From: Blochmannia endosymbiont of Camponotus sp.
GTDB lineage: Bacteria > Pseudomonadota > Gammaproteobacteria > Enterobacterales > Enterobacteriaceae
Direction of reading: 5' to 3'
NCBI RefSeq assembly: GCF_023586365.1
Contig: NZ_CP097759.1
Location: forward strand, 1-64,000
DNA: 64,000 bases
Shown here: piece by piece, positions 9,810 to 19,179 of the stretch
Numbering within the stretch: the stretch's first letter is position 1
Layout: every line of letters starts with the position of its first letter
The notes under the pieces: model-generated
What the model was told of the DNA's origin: nothing
Seen by the model: only the letters and a program-made list of their open reading frames with translations
Databases searched by the model: none
Program-made: the position numbers and the translations under genes

Positions 9810-10642
9810 TGTTATTTTCTTCATCTAAACATACGTTACCTGGATTTGGGATAGCACTGGGTGGAAGTTTATTGTTTGTGTGTTTGATTCTATTATTACC
9901 TTTAAGCGCGTTAATTATGCAATTATCTCAGATGAGTTTCTCTCAATATTGCGATGTGATCACAGATCCAGCATTATTGGTTTCTTATAAAATTACCTTA
10001 TTGGCTGCTGGGGTAGCAACATTATTTAACGCGATATTTGGACTATTAGTATCATGGGTAATAACTAGATATCAATTTCCTGGTCGGAAATTATTAGATG
10101 CGTTAATAGATTTACCTTTTGCTTTGCCTACCGCGGTGGCGGGATTAACTTTGGCAACATTGTTTTCAACATCAGGTTGGTATGGGGCTTGGTTATCTCG
10201 ATTTGGCATCACAGTGTCGTATACGTGGATAGGTATATCTATTGCTATGATTTTTACAAGTATTCCATTTGTAGTACGAACTGTACAACCGGTGTTAGAA
10301 GAGTTTACCGCAGAATATGAAGAAGTAGCAGAAACTCTCGGAGCTGATCATTGGCAAATTTTTTATAATGTAATTTTTCCAGAATTGGCACCAGCTTGGT
10401 TGTATGGCGTAGCATTATCATTCATACGAAGTTTAGGTGAATTTGGTGCGGTTATTTTTATAGCTGGAAATGTTGCTTGGAAAAATGAAGTTATCTCTTT
10501 AATTATTTTTATTCGTTTACAGGAATTTGATTACCCAGCAGCCAGTGCTATTTCTTCTGTAATTTTAATTATTTCTTTATTATTATTATTTTTTACTAGT
10601 ATGTTTCAATTACGAATAAACCGAAGGTTTAAAGGGTCTTAA
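9809..10642 (+). CDS. cysT: Sulfate/thiosulfate ABC transporter permease CysT (CysU)
   Basis: Inner-membrane permease that pairs with CysW. It has 277 residues, identical in length to E. coli. After a short start SSSKHTLPGFGIALGG come six hydrophobic segments, the strongly conserved DLPFALPTAVAGLTLATLFS, and the cytoplasmic ABC-contact loop (EAA loop) EEVAETLGAD...SLGEFGAVIFIAGN. The ATG at 9809 overlaps the cysP stop in TGATG; a TTG three bases earlier is less likely. The stop overlaps the cysW start by one base, so translation is coupled. Confidence 0.97.
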   Translation: MLFSSSKHTLPGFGIALGGSLLFVCLILLLPLSALIMQLSQMSFSQYCDVITDPALLVSYKITLLAAGVATLFNAIFGLLVSWVITRYQFPGRKLLDALIDLPFALPTAVAGLTLATLFSTSGWYGAWLSRFGITVSYTWIGISIAMIFTSIPFVVRTVQPVLEEFTAEYEEVAETLGADHWQIFYNVIFPELAPAWLYGVALSFIRSLGEFGAVIFIAGNVAWKNEVISLIIFIRLQEFDYPAASAISSVILIISLLLLFFTSMFQLRINRRFKGS

Positions 10643-11502
10643 TGGTAAGCATGTTGAATAATTATGTCAATAGAAATTACAGTAATAGTTATAACAGTAA
10701 TATTAAATGGAACCAATGGATTCTAATTAGTTTCACTATGTTTATATCAATGATGTTATTGTTAGTTCCTTTAATTGTGATTTTTGTATTTGCTTTTTCA
10801 GAAGGTTTAAAAATAGTAATAGCAAATTTAATAAATCAAGATATGATACATGCTATTTTTTTGACGGTTATTGTAGCATTATTTGCGGTACCTATTAATG
10901 TATTTTTTGGTATATTAATGGCTTGGTTAGTGACTCGTTTTAAATTTTGTGGAAGACAGTTATTGTATATTTTAATAAATATACCCATCGCTGTTTCTCC
11001 AGTAATTGTTGGATTACTGTATTTATTGCTTTACGCAAATAATAATACAATAACAAATTGGCTGGATTTGCATAATATACAAATAATATTCACATGGGTA
11101 GGATTAGTGTTGGTGACTATTTTTGTTACTTGTCCTTTTATGGTACATGAGCTCGTTCCTGTGATGGTGAATCAAGGAAGACAGGAAGACGAGGCAGCTA
11201 TACTTCTTGGAGCATCTGGTTGGATGATGTTTCGTTATGTTACTTTTCCAAATATTCGATGGGCTTTGTTATACGGCGCTATTCTTACTAATTCTCGTGC
11301 TATTGGTGAATTTGGAGCAGTATCTATAGTATCAGGATTAATACGGGGCGAGACATATACTGTGTCGCTATATGTAGAATTATTGTATCAAGATTATAAT
11401 ACTGTAGGCGCATTTGTTGCCGCAGCATTATTAGCGTGTATTTCAATTTTTATGTTGCTTATTAAACATTATTTACAAGGTCGTTTAAAACGTATTAATT
11501 AA
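10642..11502 (+). CDS. cysW: Sulfate/thiosulfate ABC transporter permease CysW
   Basis: Second inner-membrane permease of the sulfate importer, 286 residues (E. coli 291). The N-terminus is Asn-rich and divergent, then six hydrophobic segments follow. The family segments NIPIAVSPVIVGL and the ABC-contact loop DEAAILLGASGW...RAIGEFGAVSIVSG are intact. The ATG overlaps the last base of the cysT stop (TAATG). cysA follows after 22 bases. Confidence 0.96.
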   Translation: MVSMLNNYVNRNYSNSYNSNIKWNQWILISFTMFISMMLLLVPLIVIFVFAFSEGLKIVIANLINQDMIHAIFLTVIVALFAVPINVFFGILMAWLVTRFKFCGRQLLYILINIPIAVSPVIVGLLYLLLYANNNTITNWLDLHNIQIIFTWVGLVLVTIFVTCPFMVHELVPVMVNQGRQEDEAAILLGASGWMMFRYVTFPNIRWALLYGAILTNSRAIGEFGAVSIVSGLIRGETYTVSLYVELLYQDYNTVGAFVAAALLACISIFMLLIKHYLQGRLKRIN

Positions 11503-11524
11503 TATTATGATCTAGGAATAAGAA

Positions 11525-12592
11525 ATGAGCATTGAGATAGATGGAATCACCAAATTTTTTGGTCATGATAAAATATTGACTGATATTTCTTTATATATTG
11601 AATCTGGAGAAATAATAGCGTTATTAGGACCATCCGGTTCTGGAAAAACCACATTACTACGTATTATTGCTGGGTTAGAACATTATAATAGTGGTTGTTT
11701 GCGTTTTAGAGGTAAAGATGTCAGTCATCTTAGTGCACGTGATCGTCATGTTGGTTTTGTTTTTCAAAATTATGCTTTGTTTCGTCATATGACAGTATCA
11801 GATAATATTTCTTTTGGTATAAGAATGTTGCCGCGCCATAAACGTCCAAATTCTCATATAATTAGTAAAAAAGTTACGCAATTATTGAGCATGGTTCAAT
11901 TAGAACGTTTGGCAAATAGATATCCTACTCAACTTTCTGGAGGTCAAAAGCAACGTGTAGCTCTGGCTCGTTCCTTAGCAATTGAACCGGAAATTTTACT
12001 GTTAGATGAGCCATTTGGTGCGTTAGATACACAAGTTAGAAAAGAATTACGTCGTTGGCTTCGCAAGTTGCATAATGAATTTAAATTTACTAGTGTTTTT
12101 GTTACGCACGATCAAGAAGAAGCTATGGAAGTTGCTAATAGAATAGTAGTGATGAATCGAGGAGTTATTGAGCAGATAGGCACACCTAAAGACATTTGGT
12201 GTGTGCCGGCTACTCGTTTTGTTTTAGAGTTTATAAGCGAAGTTAATTGTTTACAAGGAGTAGTATGTGGATCGGAATTATTTATTGGGTCTTATCATTG
12301 GCCTTTATCATATATCCCGGCTTTACAAGGAAAAGTGGAATTATTTTTTCGTCCTTGGGAGATGGATATAAGTAAAGAGCATAATGTCCTTTATCCGCTA
12401 CCAGCCAAGATTGTGAATGTCAGTTTGCATGGTTATTATTGGCAATTAAGTGTAGAGCCTTTAGGATGGCATCAAGATTTATTGACTATAATTTTAGGGA
12501 TCAAAGATATTTTTGGTGTTCCAGAATGTGGTGCATATTGTTATTTAAGCGGTCGTAATGCACGATTATATTCAGGGGAAATAGTGTTGTAA
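11525..12592 (+). CDS. cysA: Sulfate/thiosulfate ABC transporter ATPase CysA
   Basis: ATPase that drives CysT/CysW. The nucleotide-binding domain holds Walker A GPSGSGKTT (residues 35-43), the Q-loop in FVFQNYALF, signature LSGGQKQR, Walker B ILLLDEPFGALD and the switch VFVTHDQEEA. The C-terminal regulatory (TOBE-like) portion is present and the protein is 355 residues (E. coli 365). AGGAATAAGAA before the ATG provides the ribosome-binding site. cysM, which follows in E. coli, is absent, leaving CysK as the only visible cysteine synthase here. Confidence 0.97.
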   Translation: MSIEIDGITKFFGHDKILTDISLYIESGEIIALLGPSGSGKTTLLRIIAGLEHYNSGCLRFRGKDVSHLSARDRHVGFVFQNYALFRHMTVSDNISFGIRMLPRHKRPNSHIISKKVTQLLSMVQLERLANRYPTQLSGGQKQRVALARSLAIEPEILLLDEPFGALDTQVRKELRRWLRKLHNEFKFTSVFVTHDQEEAMEVANRIVVMNRGVIEQIGTPKDIWCVPATRFVLEFISEVNCLQGVVCGSELFIGSYHWPLSYIPALQGKVELFFRPWEMDISKEHNVLYPLPAKIVNVSLHGYYWQLSVEPLGWHQDLLTIILGIKDIFGVPECGAYCYLSGRNARLYSGEIVL

Positions 12593-13019
12593 TTAATGTT
12601 TTTAAGATTCTGTGACTTATGTAATTAGTAGTACGCATTGTTTTTAATGTATGGTTGATTCAGCACATGGTGCTGGTATGGATAGTGTGTGCAGATAATT
12701 GATATTTTCATATTTATCGTTGTATATAAGAGTTAGGTTTTTATTTATGAATTTTGTGCTGCCAATCTATCTGAGCAATCAGATTGTAAAATATGTTGAA
12801 AAGCAGATATATATCTAATGAAAAAATTATTGCTGATTCATTGTTTTATTTATACGTTCTACTGATTATTTTATTTGTGTATATATAAAAAAATGCATAG
12901 GACTAGGTTTTTATTTTTTTAATGAACTATATGATGATTTATTTATAAAATTATAAAATAATTTTTATTGTTAAATTATATTTTTATAAACATGATGATA
13001 TTGTGATAAAAAAATAGTT
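12593..13019. other. Spacer where crr is expected; no gene seen
   Basis: Convergent spacer between the ends of cysA and ptsI. In E. coli crr follows ptsI on the same strand. These 427 bases hold no frame resembling EIIA-Glc (about 169 residues) and I see no clear fragment of it. The sequence is AT-rich with no strong hairpin. Confidence 0.75.
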
Positions 13020-14753
13020 TTATAATTTTTGTGTATTATTTGATACATGTGTATGCGTAAGTAAATGCATTAATGATTCTGTGGTTGAATAATTCAATGC
13101 TTTTTGCGCCAGTTTTTTCGCATCGTGATAATGTGCGTTACGGATTATGTTTTTTATGTGTGGAATAGATATGGAGCTCATGCTAAATTCATCTAATCCC
13201 ATACCCAGTAATAGTAGAGTAGTGCGTTCATCTCCTGCCATTTCTCCGCACATAGCTGTCCATTTTCCTACAGCATGTGACGCTTCAATTACTTTTTTAA
13301 TTAATATTAAAATAGACGGGGATATGGGATTATATAGATGAGATATTAATTTGTTGCCGCGATCTACTGCAAGTGTATATTGAGTTAAATCGTTAGTTCC
13401 AATACTGAAGAAATCTACTTCTTTAACTAAATGATGAGCAATAATTGCAGAAGCAGGAGTTTCGATCATGACACCTACTTTAATATTTTCGTCAAATTTT
13501 TTCCCTTCTTTACGTAATTGTGTTTTTAAAAAATTTAATTCTGTATTTAAAGTTTTTACTTCTTCTACTGAAATAATCATAGGATACATTATGCGCAATT
13601 TACCAAAAAAGGAAGCTCGTAATATAGCGCGTAATTGAGTATGTAATATATCTTTTCTATCTAACATAATGCGAATTGCGCGCCATCCAAGAAATGGATT
13701 TTCTTCGTTTGGGAGGTGCATGTAAGGCAAACTTTTATCCCCTCCAATATCCATAATACGTATGATTACAGCTTCGTTAATCATGGATTCAGCTGCATTT
13801 TTATAAGCTTTAAATTGTTCTTCTTCTGTGGGAAATGAATTACGATTCATAAATAAAAATTCAGTTCTATATAATCCTATTCCTTCAGCTCCGTTTTTTT
13901 TAGCTCTAACTATATCGTGTATCGTACCGATATTAGCGCATATTCGTACTCGACGTCCGTCGAGAGTAATAGCTGGGAGATTCTTTAATTTAGTTAGTTC
14001 ATATTTTTCAGAAACATATTTCTTTTTTAATGTATTTATATTTTTAATGATGTTTGGGGTTGGATTGATGTAGATTTTATTATTTAAAGCGTCGAGTATT
14101 ATCCAATCTCCATTGGATACTTTTTTTGTAATTGTACCAGTTCCTACGATGGCTGGTAACTCTAAAGAACGCGCCATAATAGAGGTGTGTGAAGTTTTCC
14201 CTCCGGAATCAGTAATAAATCCCAAAACTTTTTTTAAATTTAATTGTGCAGTTTCTGATGGACTCAGATCTACCGCAATAATGATCACTTCTTCAGTAAT
14301 AGCATTTAAGTCAATAATTGGAATTCCTAGAATGTTTTTTAATAAACGATTTCCAATATCTCGTACATCAGTAGCACGTTCTTTTAAATATTCGTCCTCT
14401 AGTTGTTCTAAAGCTTTTGCTTGGGTTTCAATTACTGAATGTACAGCAGCATCAGCGCTGAATAATTCTTCTTTAATAAGAGTAATAATGTCTTGTTCAA
14501 GTTCTTCATCTTCTAGCAATATAATATGGCCTTCAAATATGGCTTCTTTTTTAGAATCTAATTGTTTTTTTACTTTATTTTTAATTTCTTTTAATTGCTT
14601 GGAAGTTTCAGCGCGTCCAGAAAGAAATCGATTGATTTCTTGTTCAATAGTACCAATATTGATTTTTTCTAAATTGATGAGGATTTTTTTTTCTTGTAAT
14701 AGCAACGCTTTTCCGAAGGCGATGCCAGGTGATACTGAAATTCCTGAAATCAT
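13020..14753 (-). CDS. ptsI: Phosphotransferase system enzyme I
   Basis: Takes phosphate from PEP and passes it to HPr. It has 577 residues (E. coli 575) and starts [19 protein letters not shown] like the family. The phosphorylated histidine is in [13 protein letters not shown] near residue 189. The PEP-binding barrel contains [42 protein letters not shown] and MCGEMAGD with the catalytic Cys near residue 502. AAGGT lies seven bases before the ATG. ptsH is 64 bases upstream on the same strand, giving a ptsH-ptsI operon without crr. Which sugar-specific EII they serve cannot be read from this window. Confidence 0.98.
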   Translation of the reverse strand: MISGISVSPGIAFGKALLLQEKKILINLEKINIGTIEQEINRFLSGRAETSKQLKEIKNKVKKQLDSKKEAIFEGHIILLEDEELEQDIITLIKEELFSADAAVHSVIETQAKALEQLEDEYLKERATDVRDIGNRLLKNILGIPIIDLNAITEEVIIIAVDLSPSETAQLNLKKVLGFITDSGGKTSHTSIMARSLELPAIVGTGTITKKVSNGDWIILDALNNKIYINPTPNIIKNINTLKKKYVSEKYELTKLKNLPAITLDGRRVRICANIGTIHDIVRAKKNGAEGIGLYRTEFLFMNRNSFPTEEEQFKAYKNAAESMINEAVIIRIMDIGGDKSLPYMHLPNEENPFLGWRAIRIMLDRKDILHTQLRAILRASFFGKLRIMYPMIISVEEVKTLNTELNFLKTQLRKEGKKFDENIKVGVMIETPASAIIAHHLVKEVDFFSIGTNDLTQYTLAVDRGNKLISHLYNPISPSILILIKKVIEASHAVGKWTAMCGEMAGDERTTLLLLGMGLDEFSMSSISIPHIKNIIRNAHYHDAKKLAQKALNYSTTESLMHLLTHTHVSNNTQKL

Positions 14754-14817
14754 AATTCTACCTTCATTAGAGTTATAAATAGTATAATTATCCGAATATT
14801 GATTGATTATATTGTAT

Positions 14818-15075
14818 TTATTTAAGTTCAGTAATAAATTTGATTAAATGTTGTACTGCTTGTTCTGCGTCAGTGCCATCGGCAGAAATGACAACTACAG
14901 ATCCTTTGCTTAAACCTAATGTTTGTAGTTTAAATAAACTTTTAGCGCTTGCTTTTTTTCCGTTAGAGATTACTGTAATTTCAGAATTAAATTTTTTTGC
15001 TGCTTTTACAAATTGAGTAGCTGGACGGGTATGTAAGCCATTGGAAGCAGTGATTATAGTTTCTTTTTGATACAT
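14818..15075 (-). CDS. ptsH: Phosphocarrier protein HPr
   Basis: Relays phosphate from enzyme I to sugar-specific EIIA domains. From the ATG at 15075 it has 85 residues, exactly as E. coli HPr. The upstream ATG at 15087 belongs to ATGGAGATAAAA, whose GGAG is the ribosome-binding site for 15075. His15 lies in [10 protein letters not shown] and the regulatory-site Ser46 in [14 protein letters not shown] small inverted repeat TGAGAAT-ATT-ATTCTCA (15105-15121) lies about 30 bases upstream, in the leader or promoter. Confidence 0.97.
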   Translation of the reverse strand: MYQKETIITASNGLHTRPATQFVKAAKKFNSEITVISNGKKASAKSLFKLQTLGLSKGSVVVISADGTDAEQAVQHLIKFITELK

Positions 15076-15396
15076 TTTTATCTCCATTTAATTTGACAAT
15101 ATGGTGAGAATATTATTCTCATGTAAATGTACTAAAATTAAATATTTTTTATTGATGAAACATAGACGAATGAAACAGTCATATGTATAAATAATCTATT
15201 AATTTTTGTTTCTTTTTCATGTATATCACATTCAAAATAGAATATGTACTAAAGATATTTTTTCATTAGATCTCCTGATTTTTTTAATGTCTTAAAAAGA
15301 TAGTATTCTATTTACATAATGTAATTAATTCAATATTTTTATAAATTCTGCAATAAATAAAATATATAAATTGTTTGTATCTATGTAAAAATAAAT

Positions 15397-15434
15397 ATAG
15401 AAAACACCTTATATGAATGTTTTCTATTTTTTTT
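15397..15434. terminator. Bidirectional intrinsic terminator after cysK
   Basis: A perfect 10-bp stem ATAGAAAACA/TGTTTTCTAT (15397-15406 and 15418-15427) with an 11-base loop. A run of eight T follows on the plus strand (15427-15434) and an ATTTATTTTTAC tail on the minus strand. It lies about 30 bases after the cysK stop codon, so cysK is the likely user. Confidence 0.7.
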
Positions 15435-15464
15435 GAATGTTGATAGAAAATAAAAATTTATTTT

Positions 15465-16412
15465 TTATAACTTTGAAAACAATACAGTACTCAAATATCG
15501 TTCACCAGATGATGGAAGTATAACTACTATATTTTTATCAGCATAGGCTTTGTTTTTTTGTAGTTGTACCGCTGCTGCTAATGCGGCGCCTGAAGAAATT
15601 CCAGCTAAAATTCCTTCTTTTTCCATTAAATGTTTAGCGTAGCTAATAGCTGCGTCTATGCTTACTGTTTCTACATGATCAATTAAAGTTAAGTCGAGAT
15701 TTTTTGGAATAAAACCAGCGCCAATACCTTGTATTTTATGTGGTGCTGGTTTTATGTTTTGCCCAGATAATGTCTGGGTAATGATTGGAGATTCTTCTGG
15801 TTCTACTGCCACGATAATAATTTTTTTATTTTTTTTTGTATGTTTGAAAAATCGCCCAACTCCAGTGATAGTACCTCCTGTACCAACACCAGCTACAAAT
15901 ACATCTATTTGTCCACCCGAGTCATTCCAAATTTCCGGTCCTGTGGTTTTTTCATGAATTTCTGGATTTGCAGGATTGCTAAATTGTTGCAATAATAAAT
16001 AATGTTTAGGATCATCAGCAACAATTTCTTCTGCTTTAGCAATAGCTCCTTTCATTCCATCATATCCTTTTGTTAATATAATTTCGGCTCCTAGAGCTTT
16101 AATTAATTTAAGACGTTCAACGCTCATGGTTTCCGGCATGGTTAGAGTTAATTTGTAATGTCGCGCGGCCGCTACGTAAGCTAGAGCAATTCCAGTATTA
16201 CCACTCGTTGCTTCTATAAGTCTCGTATCTAATTTTAATAAGTTTCTTTTTTCTGCATCCCAAATCATATTAGCTCCAATGCGACATTTAACACTAAAGC
16301 TAGGATTTCTAGATTCAATTTTAACAGTGATATGACCATTTCCAATATTATTAAGACGGACTAATGGAGTATGACCAATAGTATAAGAATTATCTTGATA
16401 AATTTTATACAT
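15465..16412 (-). CDS. cysK: Cysteine synthase A (O-acetylserine sulfhydrylase)
   Basis: PLP enzyme that makes cysteine from O-acetylserine and sulfide, the last step of the pathway fed by CysPTWA. The PLP lysine lies in [14 protein letters not shown] near residue 42. The substrate loop [15 protein letters not shown], the phosphate cup GTGGTITG and the C-terminal [10 protein letters not shown] are intact. It has 315 residues; the last eight or so residues of the E. coli protein are missing. GAGGA lies nine bases before the ATG. In E. coli cysK is likewise upstream of ptsH-ptsI. Confidence 0.98.
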   Translation of the reverse strand: MYKIYQDNSYTIGHTPLVRLNNIGNGHITVKIESRNPSFSVKCRIGANMIWDAEKRNLLKLDTRLIEATSGNTGIALAYVAAARHYKLTLTMPETMSVERLKLIKALGAEIILTKGYDGMKGAIAKAEEIVADDPKHYLLLQQFSNPANPEIHEKTTGPEIWNDSGGQIDVFVAGVGTGGTITGVGRFFKHTKKNKKIIIVAVEPEESPIITQTLSGQNIKPAPHKIQGIGAGFIPKNLDLTLIDHVETVSIDAAISYAKHLMEKEGILAGISSGAALAAAVQLQKNKAYADKNIVVILPSSGERYLSTVLFSKL

Positions 16413-16785
16413 ATTTAATATTCCTCAAGTGTTATGCAACACTACAATGATGGGTTTGTGATATAGAATATCTTTTAAATATAGTTTGGATCAAATAAAA
16501 ATATAAGTTTTTTTGATTCTGATGTAAATATTAGAATGAAATTAACTATCATGCATTAATTATAGACGTATATTCAATATTTAATAATATTGATGTTATC
16601 TGTTGATATAAATAATTTATAAAAAAATTAACTTGGTATTGTTGATATTTAAACAGTGATTACATAAAACAACTGTATGTTTGAAGATATTTTTATCATA
16701 AAATATTAAATCATATGTAAATGAAAATAATGATTTTAAATATGAATTAATTATCGCAACCCAATATAATTGGGATATCTATATT
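16413..16785. other. cysK/ligA divergent spacer; zipA and cysZ absent
   Basis: E. coli has cysZ and zipA between cysK and ligA; neither is seen in these 373 bases. The spacer contains a small AGTGTT/AACACT stem near the cysK start. It also contains CCCAAT-ATA-ATTGGG (16760-16774) just before ligA, whose right arm includes the only purine-rich candidate ribosome-binding sequence (GGGA). Confidence 0.75.
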
Positions 16786-18573
16786 ATGAAATTTGCTAAA
16801 CAAAAAATACAAAAATTAAGAAAAAAATTGCGTTATTGGGAATATTTATACTATACAAAAAATGAATCTGCAGTATCTGATGAAAAGTATGATGCGACGT
16901 TAGCAAAATTAAGTCATTTAGAACAAATTTACCCGCATTTGATTGCAGAAAGTTCTCCTACCCAACGTATAGGAGGTGTGTCTCAATATAATTTTAAAAA
17001 AATATACCATAAGGTGCCAATGCTATCTTTAAATAGTATCGTTGCATCGTTTCAATTATTGTCATTTGATAAACGCATACAAATTAAACTTCATGCAAAT
17101 CATATGATGTCATATTGTTGTGAATTAAAAATAGATGGGGTGGCAGTTAGTTTATTGTATAAGAAGGGGAAATTAATTTATGCGGCAACTCGAGGAGATG
17201 GTAAAATTGGGGAGGATGTTACTGAAAATATAAGCACTATTCGCGCAGTACCCATGTATTTAAAAATTGATGTTGATAAATATGGTAACTTACCATATTT
17301 ATTAGAAATCAGAGGAGAAGTATTTATATCTAAATTATGTTTTTTACAATTGAACAAAATAACGATACAACAAGGTAACAAACCTTTTTCTAATGCGAGA
17401 AATGCTGCTTCTGGTTCGTTGCGTCAGTTAGATCCTAGTGTTACAGCCACACGCCCATTAAGTTTTTGTTGTTATGGTATTAGTAATTATTGTGGAGAAA
17501 ATGAATTGCCAGATAGTCATTGGGAACGATTACAATTATGCAAAAATTGGGGTTTACCAATTAATAATTATATTCGTGTAATTAGCGGAGTTGATAAAGT
17601 ATTGGAATATTATTCTTATATAAAAACAATACGATCCAATTTGGAATTTAACATTGATGGAATAGTTATTAAGGTAAATAGTTGCGCATATCAAAATAAA
17701 TTAGGTTGTGGATCTAGGGCGCCTCATTGGGCTATTGCTTATAAATTTCCTTCGGAAACAAGTTCTACTAAAGTGAATAATGTAATTTTCCAAGTTGGAC
17801 GAACAGGTATTATTACCCCAATAGCTTATTTAGAGCCTATTGTAATTTCTGATGTTACAATTAGCAAAGTAAACATGCATAACATCAATGAAGTTAAAAG
17901 GCTTGGATTAATGATTGGGGATACAGTTCGTATACAAAGATCTGGCGACGTAATTCCTAAAATTGTAGAAGTAATTTTATCAGAACGCACCGATCATGTA
18001 AAAATTGTAGAATTACCACGATTTTGTCCGGTATGTGGGTCTCGTGTTAAAACGTGGCACAATCAATCAGTATTGCGCTGCACGGCTGGATTAGCATGTC
18101 TTGCTCAACGCAAGGCAACACTTGAGCATTTTGTTTCTAGAAAAGCAATGAATATTTATGGAATGGGAAATAGAATGATTGATCAATTAGTTGATCAAGG
18201 TTTAATATTTACTTCATCTGATGTTTTTCGTTTAAATAAAAATAAGTTACTTTGTTTAGAGGGATTGGGTTTAGAAAGTATTGAGCGTTTATTAAGGTCC
18301 ATCGAGGATTCCAAAAACATTACTTTGGCTCGTTTTATATATGCACTAGGTATTTATGGTGTAGGCGAAACAGTAGCTAGTAATTTAGCTATTGCATATA
18401 AAAGCATAGAAAATTTGCGCGCCGCTGATTTGCAATCATTATCAAATTTGAAATATGTAGGGCCAATTATAGCTAATAACATATATCATTTTTTCAGAAA
18501 TCCAGATAATTTAAAAAATATTCAAGATTTAATTGATCCGGCTATTGGTATTCAGTTAAATGTTATTACATGA
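16786..18573 (+). CDS. ligA: NAD-dependent DNA ligase lacking the BRCT domain
   Basis: Seals nicks using NAD+. Domain order is visible: Ia region (YYTKNES...DEKYD), adenylation domain with the nucleophile Lys115 in CCELKIDG, GEVFISK, ARNAASGSLRQLD and DGIVIKVN. Then come the OB fold (VGRTGIITPIA), a Cys4 zinc site (CPVCG...CTAGLAC) and four helix-hairpin-helix repeats (GLGLESIE, GIYGVGETVA, YVGPIIANNI). It stops at 595 residues where E. coli LigA (671) continues into its C-terminal BRCT domain. The catalytic core is complete. No frame for BRCT follows, and no good ribosome-binding site is seen except a GGGA inside a hairpin. Confidence 0.97.
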   Translation: MKFAKQKIQKLRKKLRYWEYLYYTKNESAVSDEKYDATLAKLSHLEQIYPHLIAESSPTQRIGGVSQYNFKKIYHKVPMLSLNSIVASFQLLSFDKRIQIKLHANHMMSYCCELKIDGVAVSLLYKKGKLIYAATRGDGKIGEDVTENISTIRAVPMYLKIDVDKYGNLPYLLEIRGEVFISKLCFLQLNKITIQQGNKPFSNARNAASGSLRQLDPSVTATRPLSFCCYGISNYCGENELPDSHWERLQLCKNWGLPINNYIRVISGVDKVLEYYSYIKTIRSNLEFNIDGIVIKVNSCAYQNKLGCGSRAPHWAIAYKFPSETSSTKVNNVIFQVGRTGIITPIAYLEPIVISDVTISKVNMHNINEVKRLGLMIGDTVRIQRSGDVIPKIVEVILSERTDHVKIVELPRFCPVCGSRVKTWHNQSVLRCTAGLACLAQRKATLEHFVSRKAMNIYGMGNRMIDQLVDQGLIFTSSDVFRLNKNKLLCLEGLGLESIERLLRSIEDSKNITLARFIYALGIYGVGETVASNLAIAYKSIENLRAADLQSLSNLKYVGPIIANNIYHFFRNPDNLKNIQDLIDPAIGIQLNVIT

Positions 18574-18730
18574 AAATGAGGAATTTAAAAGATTAAAAAT
18601 TATTGGGTATGTTAGAATGAGAGCTGTGTGTATTAGGAAATATCCATGGATTAATAATCAAAAGGGTGCGCATTTAAATTGAGAGGTGAATACATGTTAA
18701 TCGTTCTAAGAGAGTTTTTATTGTTTGCAT

Positions 18731-18760
18731 CTGTTTTTAAATACATTTATTTAAAAACAG
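18731..18760. repeat. Perfect 13-bp hairpin downstream of ligA
   Basis: CTGTTTTTAAATA (18731-18743) is the exact reverse complement of 18748-18760, with loop CATT. It lies between the ends of ligA (plus) and the tRNA-Lys gene (minus). There is no T-run on either side. It probably marks 3' ends of one or both transcripts. Confidence 0.8.
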
Positions 18761-18847
18761 AGTGCTTTGGTTCAGAGGTAGTGGGTACTGGGATGATTAT
18801 TCAGTAATTGACTAAATTATATTAGTGTGATTAAAAATAAACATTTT

Positions 18848-18920
18848 TGGGTCGTGCAGGATTCGAACCTGCGACCAATTGATTAAAAGTCAACTGCTCT
18901 ACCAACTGAGCTAACGACCC
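18848..18920 (-). tRNA. tRNA-Lys (anticodon TTT)
   Basis: The minus strand folds into a complete cloverleaf: acceptor GGGTCGT/ACGACCC, D arm GCTC/GAGC, anticodon loop CTTTTAA with TTT, T arm with TTCGAAT and discriminator A. It is 73 bases and the CCA end is not encoded. In E. coli tRNA-Val and tRNA-Lys genes also lie together beside gltX. Confidence 0.97.
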
Positions 18921-18944
18921 CAATTAAAATTTGGAACAATAAAA

Positions 18945-19018
18945 TAGGTGATGGCGGACTCGAACCGCCGACCCTCTCCTTGTAAGGGAGATGCTCTGCC
19001 AAACTGAGCTAATCACCT
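18945..19018 (-). tRNA. tRNA-Val (anticodon TAC)
   Basis: Cloverleaf on the minus strand: acceptor AGGTGAT/ATCACCT, anticodon loop CTTACAA (TAC), T loop TTCGAGT, discriminator A. It is 74 bases, with one extra base in the D loop (AGTTTGGCA) compared with E. coli valT. No encoded CCA. It lies 24 bases upstream of tRNA-Lys on the same strand and is likely co-transcribed with it, a collapsed version of the E. coli valUXY-lysV cluster. Confidence 0.97.
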
Positions 19019-19179
19019 TTTCTGTTGAATTGAATTATATGGATTCATTGATACGAGTCAATGGGTTTTTATAAAAATAGAGATTTTTAATTGTATTTTA
19101 TTAATGTGAAATCAAATTTCATTTTGTATTGACTTAAATGCAAATTTAATGATTATCTACAGTCAGGTACTTAATTTTT

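Noticed and set aside
13828..14073. 81-codon open frame antisense to ptsI
   Set aside because: Antisense shadow of the PEP-binding domain of enzyme I, without ribosome-binding site or homology.
14113..14778. 221-codon open frame antisense to ptsI
   Set aside because: It lies wholly opposite a strongly conserved gene, has no homology and is Ser-rich as expected from antisense codon bias.
15105..15121. TGAGAAT-ATT-ATTCTCA as a Fur box before ptsH
   Set aside because: The centre is three bases rather than the one base of the 7-1-7 Fur pattern, and ptsH is not a usual Fur target.
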